Positions 26,076-38,325 of a stretch of 64,000 bases of DNA are shown one piece after another. Under the pieces are notes generated by a model. The model searched no databases. It was not told where the DNA came from and saw only the letters and a list, made by a program, of their open reading frames with translations. Source of the stretch: Gossypium raimondii (taxonomy: Eukaryota > Streptophyta > Magnoliopsida > Malvales > Malvaceae); the NCBI RefSeq assembly GCF_025698545.1, contig NC_068572.1, positions 5,704,001 through 5,768,000 of the forward strand, given 5' to 3'. Both the position numbers and the translations under genes were made by a program. Within the stretch, counting starts at the first letter, position 1. Every line of letters starts with the position of its first letter.

Positions 26076-27207
26076 ATGGATCCTGAACGAGCTAGTACAG
26101 ATGAAGTAGAGAGTAATGCACCTATTCCCTTGAAGGGACGGTGCCATCGATGTTAATGTTAGTGAAAGACCCGCATCGATAGACAGGGGAGGAGGAGCTA
26201 GAGAAGCCTTCTTACAAGCCATGATCGATTGGTTTGCCGAGTTCGTTCGCACGAATCCGGCTATAAGACCTCCACCCCTCAAGAATCACAGGTTCCCCAT
26301 GTAGCTTCCCATTGCAGTATAGTTATCGTGAGAGACCACTGTTGATAAGATTAGGAAGCAAGGGTGAAGAATTTGGGCTACCAAAGATGATGATGCGTAA
26401 AAGCGAACTCGGCTTGAGAATACAATCAGGGTTTTTGAAGAATTATCTTGTACTCCGGAAGAATGTATAAAGTGTGTTGTTTCACTTCTTCGAGATTCAG
26501 CTTACCATTGGTGGAAGACCCTCGTGTCAATAGTACCGAGTGAGAGGGTTACAGGATTTCTTTCGGAGGAGTTTCGAAAGAAGTACATCAGCCAGAGATT
26601 TATAGATCAGAAAAGGAAGGAGTTTCTTGAGCCAAAACAAGGTAAAATGTCTGTGACTGAATATGAACGCGAATTTGTCAGACTTAGTAAGTATGCTCGG
26701 GAATTTGTATCCATTGAAGCTAACATGTGCAAGAGATTTGAAGATGGGCTTAATGATGACATCTGACTATCAGTGGGTGTATTGGAAATCAGAGAGTTTG
26801 TTGTTCTGGTAGAAAGAGCTTGTAAAGTAGAAGACTTGTTAAAAGAAAAAGAGAAGAGCAAAGCTGAAGCTGGAGCGCAGGATACAAAGAAGAGGCAAAT
26901 GAGTAAATCATTTCAGTCTACATCTAAGAGGCCTAGGGAGCTCTCTAGCGGATCACATTTTCCACATATATATTCTGGTCGAAGCAGAAGTAGAAGATTC
27001 GAGGGTTTTAGAGCTCAAACCACTACAGTTGCAAGTACAGGCAGTACTCGACCTCCTAGGCCTGAATGTTCTCGATGTGGGAGACGCCACCCCGGAGAGT
27101 GTAGAGCAGGTGAAAATGTTTGTTTTAGATGTGGAGCATCCGATCACTTTATTCGGGATTGTCCTGAAACAACTAAAAGAGAAGAAATAACGAGTGCGAG
27201 ATCGTAA
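26076..27207 (+). pseudogene. Chromovirus gag (capsid and nucleocapsid), broken
   Basis: Starts MDPERASTDEVESNAP just after the PBS. Capsid blocks follow: CTPEECIKCVVSLLRD, FRKKYISQRFIDQKRKEFLE and MSVTEYEREFVRLSKYA. A nucleocapsid zinc knuckle of CxxC(x)4H(x)4C type is present as CFRCGASDHFIRDC, preceded by CSRCGRRHPGEC. Gag would build the virus-like particle and bind element RNA. Frameshifts near 26140-26300 and a stop near 26763 break the frame into pieces, so a full Gag cannot be made from this sequence as given. Some of these breaks may be consensus errors. Confidence 0.9.
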
Positions 27208-27371
27208 TGCTCCTACCAGAGGTAGACCGCAGAGAAACCTGTGAGTGGGGGCGAGTAATAGGGTGCATCCAGAGATTCATGGTTAGATCGGATGTTAGAG
27301 CACTGCAAGATCATATGCTATTCGAGCTCGTGAAGAGGCGTCCTCTCTCGATATAATTACGGTACATTTCT

Positions 27372-30300
27372 CTTTATGACACTAATGTTATTGCATTAAT
27401 TGATCCTGGCTCTACACATTCATATATATGCACGAAATTAGTATTTGTTAAAAATTTGTCTGTTGAACCCATCAATTTATGGTTAAAGTCTCTAACCCCG
27501 GGCCGCTTTGTGATGGTGGATAAAGTTTGTAAAATTGTCCACCGATGATAAAAGGTATTTGTTTCCAGATTGACTTGATGTTATTGCCTTTTGATGAGTT
27601 TGATGTGATATTGGGCATGGATTGGTTAACTCAAGATGACGCTGAGAGTAAACCTGAGATGTAAATATGTTGTACTGAAGTGCCAGAATGGAGAATTACT
27701 TCGGGTTAAATCTGATCAGACAGATGAATTATCTGATGTAATTTCAGTGATGTCAGCTCAGAGGTGTGTCAGAAAAGGGTATGATGTTTATTTGGCGTAT
27801 GTGTTGGATACTAAAGTATCTGAGTCAAAGATACAGGCAGTGCCAGTTGTATGTGAATTTTCTGATGTGTTTCCAGAGGAATTACCGGGGTTGCCACCAG
27901 AAAGAGAAGTGGAATTTTCTATAGATCTGATTCCGGGAACTACCCCAATTTCTATAGCTCCGTATCGTATGGCTCCGACAGAGTTAAAAGAGTTAAAGGT
28001 ACAGTTACAGGAACTTGTTGACAGAGGTTTTGTTCGTCCGAGTCATTCACCTTGGGGTGCTCCAGTTCTGTTTGTGAAAAAGAAAGACGGGTCTTTGAGA
28101 TTGTGTATCGACTATCGACAGCTCAATAAGGTAACTATAAAGAATAAGTACCCATTGCCTCGAATTGATGACTTATTTGATCAACTGAAAGGTGCCACAG
28201 TATTTTCAAAGATTGATCTCCGATCGGGTTATTACCGCCACGGTAAAAGAGTCGATGTGCCAAAGACGACTTTCGAACCGGTATGGGCATTATGAGTTTC
28301 GGTTATGCCGTTTGGGTTGACTAATGCACTGCAGATTCATGGATTTGATGAATCGGATATTCGCACCGTATCTAGATAGGTTTGTAGTAGTTTTATTGAT
28401 GACATTTTAGTTTATTCTGGATGAAACCGAGCATGCGAACATTTGAAAATAGTGTTGCAAATTCTGCGAAAAGAAGCTTTATGCTAAATTCAAGTAAATG
28501 TGAATTTTGGCTTCAAGAGGTGGGTTTTCTCGGACATATTGTATCTGCAGAAGGCATCGTGGTAGATCCAAGTAAAATCTCACTATTGTCAATTGGAGTC
28601 CACCAAAAATGTATCCGAAGTTAGAAGTTTCTTGGGATTAATGGGTATTATCGGAGATTTGTACGTGGGTTTTCTATGATAGCTTCTCCAATAACTCGTT
28701 TATTACGTAAAGATGTTAAATTTGAATGGATGATAAATGCCAAGAAAGTTTTGACCGATTGAAGAAATTGTTGACTAAGCACTTTTGTGTTGGTACAAAT
28801 GTAATCGGGTAAGGAATTTATTATTTATAGTGATGCATCATTAAATGGTTTGGGTTGTGTCTTGATGCAAGAAGATAAAGTAATAGCCTATGCTTCAAGA
28901 CAACTTAAGCCACATGAAAGAAACTACCCGGTACATGATCTCGAGTTAGTCGCTATTGTATTTGCATTGAAAATATGGCGGCATTATTTGTATGGTGAAA
29001 AGTGTCATATTTATACCGATCACAAAAGCTTGAAATATTTGATGACACGAAAGATTTGAATTTGAGACAACGCAGTGGCTTGAATTGATAAAGGATTATG
29101 ATTTGGTTATTGATTACCATCCGGTAAGGCTAACGTGGTAGTGATGCTTTGAGCCGAAAATCTCTATTTGCTTTACGAGCTATGAATACCGGTTGTCACC
29201 GTCTAATGATGGTTCAATCATAGCTGAATTGAGAGCTAAATCGACATTTCGTCAACAAATATGTGAAGCTCGGAGGAATGATGAGAAATTACAAAGCTAA
29301 ACGGGTGCATTGTGAGTCGTAATGATTCGTAATTTGATTGAACCGATGGTTGTTTATTATTTAGAGGTAGAGTATGTGTGTACCAAGAATTCGAGCTTAT
29401 ACGTAAGATTCTACACGAGGCCCATAGCGGTACTATGTCGTACATCCGGGAGTAATAAAATGTATAATGACTTGAAAAAGATGTATTGGTGGCGGGTATT
29501 AAACGTGATATCTCCGAGTTTGTATCAAGATGTTTAGTATGTCGAGAGTTAAAGTGAACATCAGGTACCTTTGGGGTTGCTTCAACCAATCACTATACCG
29601 GAATGGAAATGGGAAAGAGTCACTATGGATTTTGTATCTGGGTTGCCGATGTCTCCAAAGAAGAAAGATGCCATTTGGGTAATTGTCGATCGATTGACAA
29701 AGTCCGCGACTTTATCCCAAAGATGTATGGATTATTCTTTAGATAAATTGGCTGAATTGTATATATCTGAGATTGTTAGACTACATGGAGTGCCTGTCTC
29801 CATTATATCAGACAGAGATCCCCGATTTACATCTCGTTTCTGGAACAAATTACAAGAAGCTTTGGGTACTCAGTTGTATTTCAGTACTGCATTTCATCCT
29901 CAGACAGATGGCCAATCTGAGCGTGTAATTCAGGTATTGGAAGATATGCTCCGATGTTGCGTATTAGAGTTGCAAGGTAATTGGGAAATGTATCTACCTT
30001 TGATTGAATTTGCTTACAATAATGATTATCATCTAGTATTAAAATGGCTCGTATGAAGCTTTGTATGGTAGAAAATGTAGAACACCGTTATATTGGATGA
30101 GCTCGGTGAAAAGAAAATACACGGGTTGATTTGATCCGGAAATGTAAGAAAAGTAAGGTGATTCGAGATAGTTTAAAAGCGACTTCCGATCGTCGAAGTC
30201 ATACCGATCTTAAACGAAGGAGATTGAATTTCGTGGGTGATAAAGTATTCTTAAAAGTGTCTCCTTGGAAGAAAGTTCTCCGGTTCGATCGAAAGGGTAA

Positions 30301-30688
30301 ATTGAGTCCAAGATTTATCGGACCATATGAGATTATAGAAAGAATTGGACCGATTGCTTACCGATTGGCTTTACCACCGAACTCGACAAAATTCATAATG
30401 TATTTCATGTATCTATGCTACGACGGTATCGATCAGATCCTTCACATGTTATTACTCCAACTGAAGTAGAAATTCAGACGGATATGACTTATAATGAAGA
30501 ACCGGTTAAAGTATTAGCACGAGAAACAAAGGAGCTTAGAAACAAAAAGGTAACTGTGAAAGTGCTATGGCAAAAGCACGGGATTGAGGAAGCAACATGG
30601 GAACCGGAAGAGACAATGAGGAAGCAATACCCGAATCTCTTTACTGGTAAGATTTTCGAGGACGAAAATCCTAAAAAGGGGGGAGAGT
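27372..30688 (+). pseudogene. Chromovirus pol: protease, RT, RNase H, integrase, chromodomain
   Basis: Domains in order. Protease: catalytic IDPGSTHSY near 27395, with FDVILGMDWL near 27600. Reverse transcriptase 27880-28700: [40 protein letters not shown], and the FIDDIL active site near 28395, out of frame by one base. RNase H 28820-29060: [34 protein letters not shown]. Integrase: degraded zinc-binding region 29330-29560, then a DDE core with MDFVSGLP, SDRDPRFTSRFW and FHPQTDGQSERV. Chromodomain 30510-30640: VKVLWQKHGIEEATWEPEE, which in this clade targets insertion to heterochromatin. At least ten frameshifts or stops interrupt it, several at short homopolymers. Non-functional as read. 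Confidence 0.92.
30673..30687 (+). other. Polypurine tract of the chromovirus
   Basis: AAAAAGGGGGGAGAG lies one base before the 3' LTR and overlaps the end of the chromodomain reading frame (KKGGEL). Confidence 0.85.
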
Positions 30689-33435
30689 TGTAATGGCCCA
30701 AATTTGAGGTTATCGGAACAGTGGTTTCGGGACCACAAATCCGATGAGAAAAATTTTATTTTTCTTATATTTTTATGGTCTACAATTTCACAAAATGATT
30801 TCGTGAAAATTTCGTTCGAAAATTTCGACGTTTAGCACTCAATTTAGTCAAAAGGACTAAATTGTAAAAGTGCAAAAGTTGAGTTCTACATGTTAGAGGT
30901 GTCCAATTGTTATGAAAATTTAAATTGGAGGTCCTTATATGGTAATTATACCATTGGTAACTTGGTAGACAAAATGGACATGAGATAAGTGAAATAGAAA
31001 ATTTTTAAGTTAGGGGCAATTTGGTAATCTAGTAATTAAAATGAATTAAAAGGGAAAAGATGGCAAAAATCATCATCTTCTTCATATGAACGAAATCAGC
31101 AAGGGGAAGCCATAGTTAGGGTTTTCAAGCTTCCAAGCTCCATAGTAAGTGATCCCAAACCCGCTTTTAATGTTCTTTACGTTTTGAGATCCCTGTAGCT
31201 TAATTTAGCTTATTCTAGCAATAATTTAACCTAGGGTTTATATTTGGAAAAATACCCATAGGTGAAAAGTGTTTATTTTGATGTTTTATGATAGAACATG
31301 AAGCTAGAAATTATGTTAAACAACTTTTGCTAAGCGATTTTAAGTGAAAACGAGTAAAATGACATAATCCAGAAAATACCTAATGTTCATAAGTACATGT
31401 TAGAGTGGGAATTTGATGTTGCCATAGAAGGAAAATGTTCATAATGTTATAAAACATAAGAATAAGAGATGAAGTTTAATTTCCGAGCCTTGGGGCAAAA
31501 ATGTAATTATGTAAAAGTTTAGGGCAAAATTGTAATTTTGAAAAGTTAGAGTCAAGGGCTGTTTTGTTGAATGTGAGTATTAAATAAGTTAAATTTACTA
31601 TTTTAGATCAAGAAGTACGAAACTCGAGGTTAGACAAAGGGAAGAATAAAGTTGAAGACTAAGTTGGTGAATTTGGCTATAATTGGTACCGAGGTAAGTT
31701 TACGGTAAATAAATGCAATATTTCCATATTTATTATCAATGCTGTTATTTTCCAGCAACTATGAATTTATTTTATGGATTTATTTGATGATGATCTAAGC
31801 ATGAAATGATAGAGAATTAAAATTTAAAAGTCCGTTGATACATAAGGATGGTATTGGATACTGAATGTCATGACATTTGGGTAAAGAGATCCCATGTAAG
31901 ACCATGTCCAGGACATGGCATTGGCATCCTTAATCATAAGAGGTCCTCAGAAGACCATGTGCAGGACATGGCATGGGCACCGAGACGAGAGGTCCCATGT
32001 AAGACCATGTCCAGGACATGGCGTTGGCATCGAGATGAGAGGTCCCTATAAGACCATGTCAGGACATGGCATGGGCACTAACATGAGAACATCCCATGTA
32101 AGACCATGTCCAGGACATGGCTTTGGCATGTTATTATCGAAGAGACCCGAGTATCCTTATTATTCCAATGTAGCTCAACGGGCTTGTAAATGAATCATGT
32201 TCATGAAAGTTCGGTTTAAAGCATAAATGGCAAGCTCGGTAAGTTGTAAGACTTAAGAACTTATTATACTATCAATTGATGTTCAACGATGCAGCAAGGA
32301 TTGAGTAAGTTATGCACACAAGTATTCTAAGTAAACAAGTAAGAGAACTAGTATGAGATTAACTAAAGAGTAAACTAGAGATATAGACATTGAGTTTAAT
32401 TATTTAAGTTAAATATTGTTATTTATTTGCTAGTAAACTTACTAAGCTTTATGCTTACTTCTTTTATTTCTCTTTCTCTTATAGTATTGCAAAGCTACTT
32501 CAAGGATCCTAAAGAAGTCGGAGATCGTCCACACTATCAACTACAACCGCTTCGGTATTTTATATCGAAACACGTTTGAGTTATGGCATGTATAGGGATT
32601 TAGTTTTTTGTATGTTTGTAATGATGATTTTGCTAATGAGTGATGTGTAAGTATTTGATGATGTATGGTCATTAAAATGGTTAAGGATGAAGGTGTTTGT
32701 TGTTATGAAAGATTAGGTGATAAATTATGCATGGAAATCATGAAAGGATAAAATTTTGCAAAGAAACAGAATTCAGGCAGCACAGTGACGTGAATTTGAA
32801 AAATCACCCAAGATAGTATAAAATGAATTAGAGGGTGAATGATATATGGAATTGAAGGTTGTTGAGTCTATTTTCATAGAAAAATAACGGTGTAGAAAAG
32901 GAAATTTATATTTTAAGATATGTGAATTTTCGTGAGACAGGGTCAGAACAGTTTTTGGAGTCCCCTGTTCTGAGTTTAGAAAATAATTACAAATTGTACA
33001 AAAATGGTTATGAGTTGAAATTTACATGCTTAGATTCCTTAATGAGTCTATTTTCTGTAGGAACAAGTGGGAATAGCATATGAAAATCCTATAACGAGAA
33101 AAGTTATTTTTAGTAACAAGAGGTCAGAATAGTCGAATGGTGAAACAGGGGAGACTTTAACTAATAAACTGTACTAATTGGCTGAACCAAAAATTCTAAA
33201 AATTTTATGGTGAGTAGATATATGAGTCTAGTTTCAGGGAAAATTTACGGAATTAAATTTCGAGTTCTGTAGCTCAAGTTATAATTAATTTAGTAACTGC
33301 TGCGCGATTGGACAGATTTGCTGTAAATAGTGAAATAAATTTTCAAACCTAGTTTTTATGCTCCGAATTGGTAAGATAAGCTAAGTAATGCCTCGTGCTC
33401 GACTCCGGAAACGGTCTCGGGTAAGGGGTGTTACA
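30689..33435 (+). repeat. 3' LTR of the chromovirus
   Basis: 2,747 bp partner of 23191-25942, ending GGTAAGGGGTGTTACA, followed by the target duplication CGTTA. The differences from the 5' LTR are mainly homopolymer-length changes, and CCAGG in place of CTGGG in the minisatellite at 31885-32130. Confidence 0.95.
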
Positions 33436-33440
33436 CGTTA

Positions 33441-35744
33441 TGCGTGTCCTTGTTGTGCTGCACAAACATGCTCGCAATGGTTGTACAATGGGAAGAAGTT
33501 CTCTTACATGGGGCATCATCGGTGGTTACCGGAAAATCATAGATTTAGATTTTAGAGTTCTGTATTTGATGGCACTGAAGAGTTCAGAGAAGCTCCTTCC
33601 CAGACTAGTGGCTCTGAAATCTGCTTCATGTTGGAAGATATGAATTTCATTTATGGGAAGATGAACCAACCGCCAAACACGCAGAGAAACAGAAGATCAA
33701 ATGATCAAGCCGATGAAAGCTCCGACGAAGAGGACGATCCTAATGAGGCGGACTTGTGGAAAAAAAGAAGTATTTTTTTTGAGTTACCTTATTGGGAGCA
33801 TCACCTTCTACGACACAATCTTAATGTTATGCACATTGAGAAAAATGTCTGCGAGAACATTGTGAGTACAATTTTGAACGTTGACGGAAAATCAAAAGAC
33901 AATCTTCAGAGTCGACTTGATTTAGTCCAAATGGGAATTCGGCCTGATCTTCATCCCAAGCCACTTCCGAATGGGAAATATCGGTTGCCGGCTTCTATTT
34001 CTCAATGTCCAAGACAGAGAAAGAACTGTTTTGCATGGTGTTGAAGGATATAAAGGTTCCGGATGCGTATACGTCAAATATATCTCGATGTGTTAGTGTT
34101 AAATATCGAATGTTATATTCGCTAAAATCACATGACTATCACATCTTGATGCAAGATTTAATGCCAGTTGCTCTACGATGTTGTATGTCCAAGAAGGTGA
34201 CGTCTTGTATCATTGAACTATCCAACATAATGAAAGCCATTTGTGGCAAAGTTTTGGATGTTCAAGAACTTCAGAAAGTACAGGATCGAGCCACTTTGAC
34301 TTTATGCAACATGGAGAAAATCTTCCCACCTTCCTTCTTCACCATTATGGTTCACTTGATAATTCATCTCCCGTACGAAGCAATTCTTGGTGGACCCGTT
34401 TCCTATCGATGGATGTATCCCATAGAAAGGTTTTGGGGAATTATTTTTAAAATTTTTAATTATTCACCTCAATGCCTTTAGTTACAACTTTTGATAATGT
34501 TGTATATTATGTTTAGGTTCCTATCCAAATTAAAGTCTTACTGCCGCAACAAGCGATATCCAGAAGGATCGATTGCTGAAGGCTACTTGGCAGAGGAATG
34601 TATGACCTTCTGCTCGAGATATTTGGAAGATGTGGAAACAAGGTTGAACAGACCAAATAGGAATGCTGGACTCACGGACTATGACTTAGCCGATACTTAT
34701 TTGTTCCAAAGTTTTGGACAACCAATCGGCAAAGTTGAAATTACGGAATTAGATAATTTATCGTGGGTACAAGCACATCGATATGTTCTGTTTCACCACG
34801 AATCATTGGAACCTTTACGGAAGTAAGTTCTACAAATTTTATAAATATTTAGCAAACTAAAAATTGTTTATCTTCTAACAAATATCTTACATTTTTTTAA
34901 CATAGTGAGTACAAACAAATATTGAGATCTCGTGCGCGCTCCCGAAGAACACAACATCGAGATATCAATAAGTTGTTTTCAGAATCTTTTTATGAATGGT
35001 TAAGCCAAACGGTATGTGGTTGGAGCTTTAGCTTACAAATTATAATGCTTTCTCATAACATTTTTAATTACTTAGTTTACTTTCCATTCAATAGGTTTGG
35101 AATGGGAAGAGCGTAAATGACAAAGTTAAATGGCTCTCCCAAGGTCCAAATCGAGTGGTTAAAAGATATAGTGCGTTCCTCATCAATGGTTTCAGATTTC
35201 ATACAAAATATCGTGAGAGGTTGAGGAGAACACAAAATTGTGAATAGTTGTTAATTCTGCAATTACAAGTTATGCTAGCGCTAGGGACAATAATCCCGTC
35301 GAGGGAAATGTGGAATATTTCGGACAGCTTACTGACATAATTGAGTTGGATTACTACGGCAAATGGAAAGTTGTCTTATTTCGAGCTAATTGGGCCGATG
35401 TTAATACAGCTCGTGGAATCAAGCAAGATCAATTTGGTTTTACAATGGTGAACTTTGACCGATTGATTCATACAGGACAACAACTGATAGATGAGCCGTA
35501 TGTATTCTCAAGTCAAGTCAAACAAGTTTTTTACTCAAAAGATCCATCTGATGAGGGTTGGTACGTTGTACTCCGTAATATCCCTAGAGACTTGTTTGAC
35601 ATGGGCAGTGGAAGTAGAGATAACATCGACGACAGATCAGAAACTTTGCCATTTCCAGAACAAGACTTAAACGATAATATCCCTAGTACTAGTGCACAAT
35701 TTCAATGGGTTCGTCAGGATACGGATGAAGATATTTACGAATAA
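33441..35744 (+). pseudogene. CACTA TNP2-type transposase, 3' part (with DUF4218/DUF4216-type regions)
   Basis: Continues the transposase from 23190: CPCCAAQTCSQWLYNGKKFS, then WEHHLLRHNLNVMHIEKNVC, a DUF4218-like segment (ILGGPVSYRWMYPIERF and RYPEGSIAEGYLAEECM) and a DUF4216-like segment (EYFGQLTDIIELDYYGKWKV, DEPYVFSSQVKQVFYSKDP). At least two short introns are likely, one with donor AAAGGTTTTG and acceptor TATGTTTAG (34435-34515) and another before SEYKQIL (34826-34905). Lesions are a TAG near 33555, and single-base losses near 34000 (before MSKTEKE) and near 35243 (TQNC...). As given, no complete transposase is encoded, but the breaks are few and simple. Confidence 0.88.
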
Positions 35745-35897
35745 TGATGTAGTAAGGTTTTACGATTGTTTAATTGTATGTAACTTACATTAGTATTAAA
35801 TCTTGGTCTTATTATATAACTCAACTATTTTATATGTCTGTTATTGTTGTAATTAGTTATTAAGTTTAATTACATTTTATGTGTATTGCGATAAAAT

Positions 35898-37675
35898 GCC
35901 TAGAAGAAAAATTATAAGGAAAGCATTGTTCAAAATAATCCAAACTCGATGAAACAAATAGTCTTGAACAATGACAAGAATTGGATCTTCGAATGTTCCG
36001 ATTACACACGACGATCCTACGGAAGTTCAAAGTAACTTACATTAATTCCATGCGTGTTGACTTATAATTGATTTATTTTTCAAATTCTTATATTATAATA
36101 TACCATTTGTAGCTGAAAATGGTGGGACGCGAAGAGGTCGAGGTCGTACGATGCTTAGAGAGTTATACGAGTTAGATCCAATGAGCGTGTCAAGGTATGC
36201 AAAAACAGCTTTTGGTCACTGTTGGATCGAAGCTCGACTTTTAGCAGGATACATGGGCATTTTAGCACGAAATCCGAATATGTTGCCTATCAACTACGAG
36301 TCATGGCGTCAAATACCCGATAGCAACAAAAACCAAGCCCTCGATAATATTAAGGTAACAAAATGTTAATGTCATCTATAATGCTTGGGAAATAGTTTCA
36401 TTTATATTTACTTTATTAACTTGTGTTTTTTGTAGGCGAGGTTTGCTTTAGAGGTCTCCGATACTTATGTAAAGAAGGCATTGGGAAAAAGATGGAGAGA
36501 CAATAAAAGTACTTTGAAGAAAAATTATTATAAGACAAAAACCACCCTCGATGAGAAATTGCAAAATGTTCCGACGGGTATGTTGAGGTACCAATGGGAA
36601 GATGCGGTTAGATTTTGGCATTCTCGTAAAGGCGAGGTACGATACTTCCAAACTATTGTAATTATTTTGGTTTATAGTATTTACTATTTACGTACTAAAA
36701 ATTTTATAACGTAGGATCGTGAACGAGTTGGAAAAAGCAACGTGACAACAAAATTCACTCACACAAGTAAGGTCGAGAAGTTTTGCATGTGTAGCTTAAG
36801 CGAAGGTATTTTTAATTTTTTAATATTCTCAAATATGTATAACTTTCTATTAAATAATATTTTTACTACTATATTGTAGGAACGGTCGTCCGGTCAAAAA
36901 GTTGGACGCCTACAACTTTTTGAAATTACACATAAGAAGAAATATGGATCTGCTTTGACTCCTGAAGCTGGTGAAATTATGGTACGTTTACTTAATACGA
37001 TTTCACTTGATTTAGTTATTTATAGTGTTTATTTTCTAATGGTTTAATTCATTGCATGTAATGCGACTATTGTTATATTGCATTTGTTTTTTTACTATAT
37101 ATTATGCTCCTAACTATGTGATTTATTTATTAGGAAAACTAAAGGAAAAAGAAGGCACGGCGATTGCTTCTAGTGATAGTTCGGTTCATCTTGAAGACAT
37201 TGATAACCGGATTATTACTGAAGTTTTGGGTCCTGAAAAGTATGGTCGGGTTCGATTTCAAGGATCTTTTATCAGCCCAACCCAATATTTTGGATCCAGC
37301 TCGCACCAATACATGGCTTCGGGGAGTCAATCTCAAGCTGAAGTTCAGAGGTTAAAAGACCAGATGGCTCAGATGCAAGCGACCACATTTGAGGTTCAAA
37401 GGAAATATGAAGAACTTCAGCAACAACTTAAAGCAGAGGCGACAGCGAGGGAAGCAGAGGCTACAGCAAGACAAGCAGAGGCCGCAGCGAGAGAAACAAC
37501 GAGAGAAGCAGCAATAGAAGCAGAGGTTCAAAAGAAATATGAAGAACTACAGCTACGACTTCAAAAAGATGCGGCATCGAGAGAAGCAGAGCAGAGCAAA
37601 AAGTATGACGAACTTCAACAGCAGCTTCAGATTATGATGACGATGTTTAAGCAGTCGCAACTTCCGCCATCATAG
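35898..37675 (+). CDS. Second CACTA ORF, Ptta/En/Spm plant transposase family, coiled-coil C terminus
   Basis: A multi-exon gene in TNP2 orientation. Exon-like segments: 36118-36354 (MLRELYELDPMSVSRYAKTA), 36436-36636 (KKALGKRWRDNKSTLKKNYY), 36715 to about 36806, then a segment with GRLQLFEITHKKKYGSALTP and EAGEIM ending near 36980, and a last exon about 37134-37675 with IASSDSSVHLEDIDNRIITE and VLGPEKYGRVRFQGSFISPT. The last exon ends in a long Ala/Glu/Arg/Gln-rich coiled coil (about residues 90-200) with alternating RKYEELQQQL-type heptads. The family matches plant transposase PF03004 by recall; its role in CACTA elements is thought to be TNPA-like, binding subterminal repeats. The start (perhaps MPRRKIIRKA at 35898, followed by a stop) and the exact exons are uncertain. 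Confidence 0.75.
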
Positions 37676-37884
37676 TGTATGTTGCATAAATACTTTTAAC
37701 GCTTTTGTAAATAAAAGTATGAATTCACTTTTATTTATCAATTAATATTATTTTAGTCATTTAATTTGAAATATTATATAAATTTATTGTTTTTGGTTAG
37801 TTTAGATTTGGTTGCTTTTGATTTTTTTTTGCAGGATGGCTGAAAAAAATAAAAAATTCTATTTTAAAAAAATCCCAAAATTAG

Positions 37885-38325
37885 TGGCGTTTTTTAAAAA
37901 AGCGCCGCTAAAAGTCATATCAAAACAGTGGCGTTTGTGAAATAAGCGCCGCTAAAGAACACTACTTTTAGCGGCGTTTTTGAACAAGCGCCGCTAAAGA
38001 ACATGATCTTTAGCGGCGTTTGTTTCTATGCGTCGCTAAAGAACATGATCTTTAGGGGCGTTTTTTTTAAGCGCCGCTAAAGAACATGATTTTTAGGGGC
38101 GTTTTTTTTCAAAGCGCTGCTAAAGAACATGATCTTTAGTGGCGTTTTTTTCTAAGCGCCGCTAAAGAACATGATCTTTAGCGGCGTTTTTTTATGTAAG
38201 CGCCACAAAAGTTAGCGACGTTGTCATTAGCGGCATTTTTTGTGGCGCTTCTAGAAGCGCCGAAAATGGAGTTAGTGGCGTTAAAAAGCGCCGCTAAAGA
38301 CCTAAAAAAACGCCGCTAAAAACCT
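37885..38325 (+). repeat. Right subterminal palindromic array of the CACTA element
   Basis: About eight units of 55-60 bp reading TTTAGCGGCGTTTTT...AAGCGCCGCTAAAGAACATGA, that is, GGCG...CGCC stems with a short T/A-rich loop. The left-end ACCAAAACGC stems are absent here, so the two ends are asymmetric. Confidence 0.9.

Larger units (their letters stand above)
23191..33435 (+). mobile_element. Chromovirus-type Ty3/gypsy retrotransposon (Tekay/Del-like)
   Basis: A complete 10,245-bp structure with two long, nearly identical LTRs, a Met-tRNA-type PBS, gag with zinc knuckles, pol in the order protease-RT-RNase H-integrase, a C-terminal chromodomain and a PPT. Flanked by perfect CGTTA duplications (23186-23190, 33436-33440). 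The domain order with integrase last and a chromodomain defines Ty3/gypsy chromoviruses; the long LTRs favour the Tekay/Del clade. The insertion lies in the CACTA transposase frame and is young by LTR similarity, yet its reading frames contain many small indels and stops. Confidence 0.95.
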
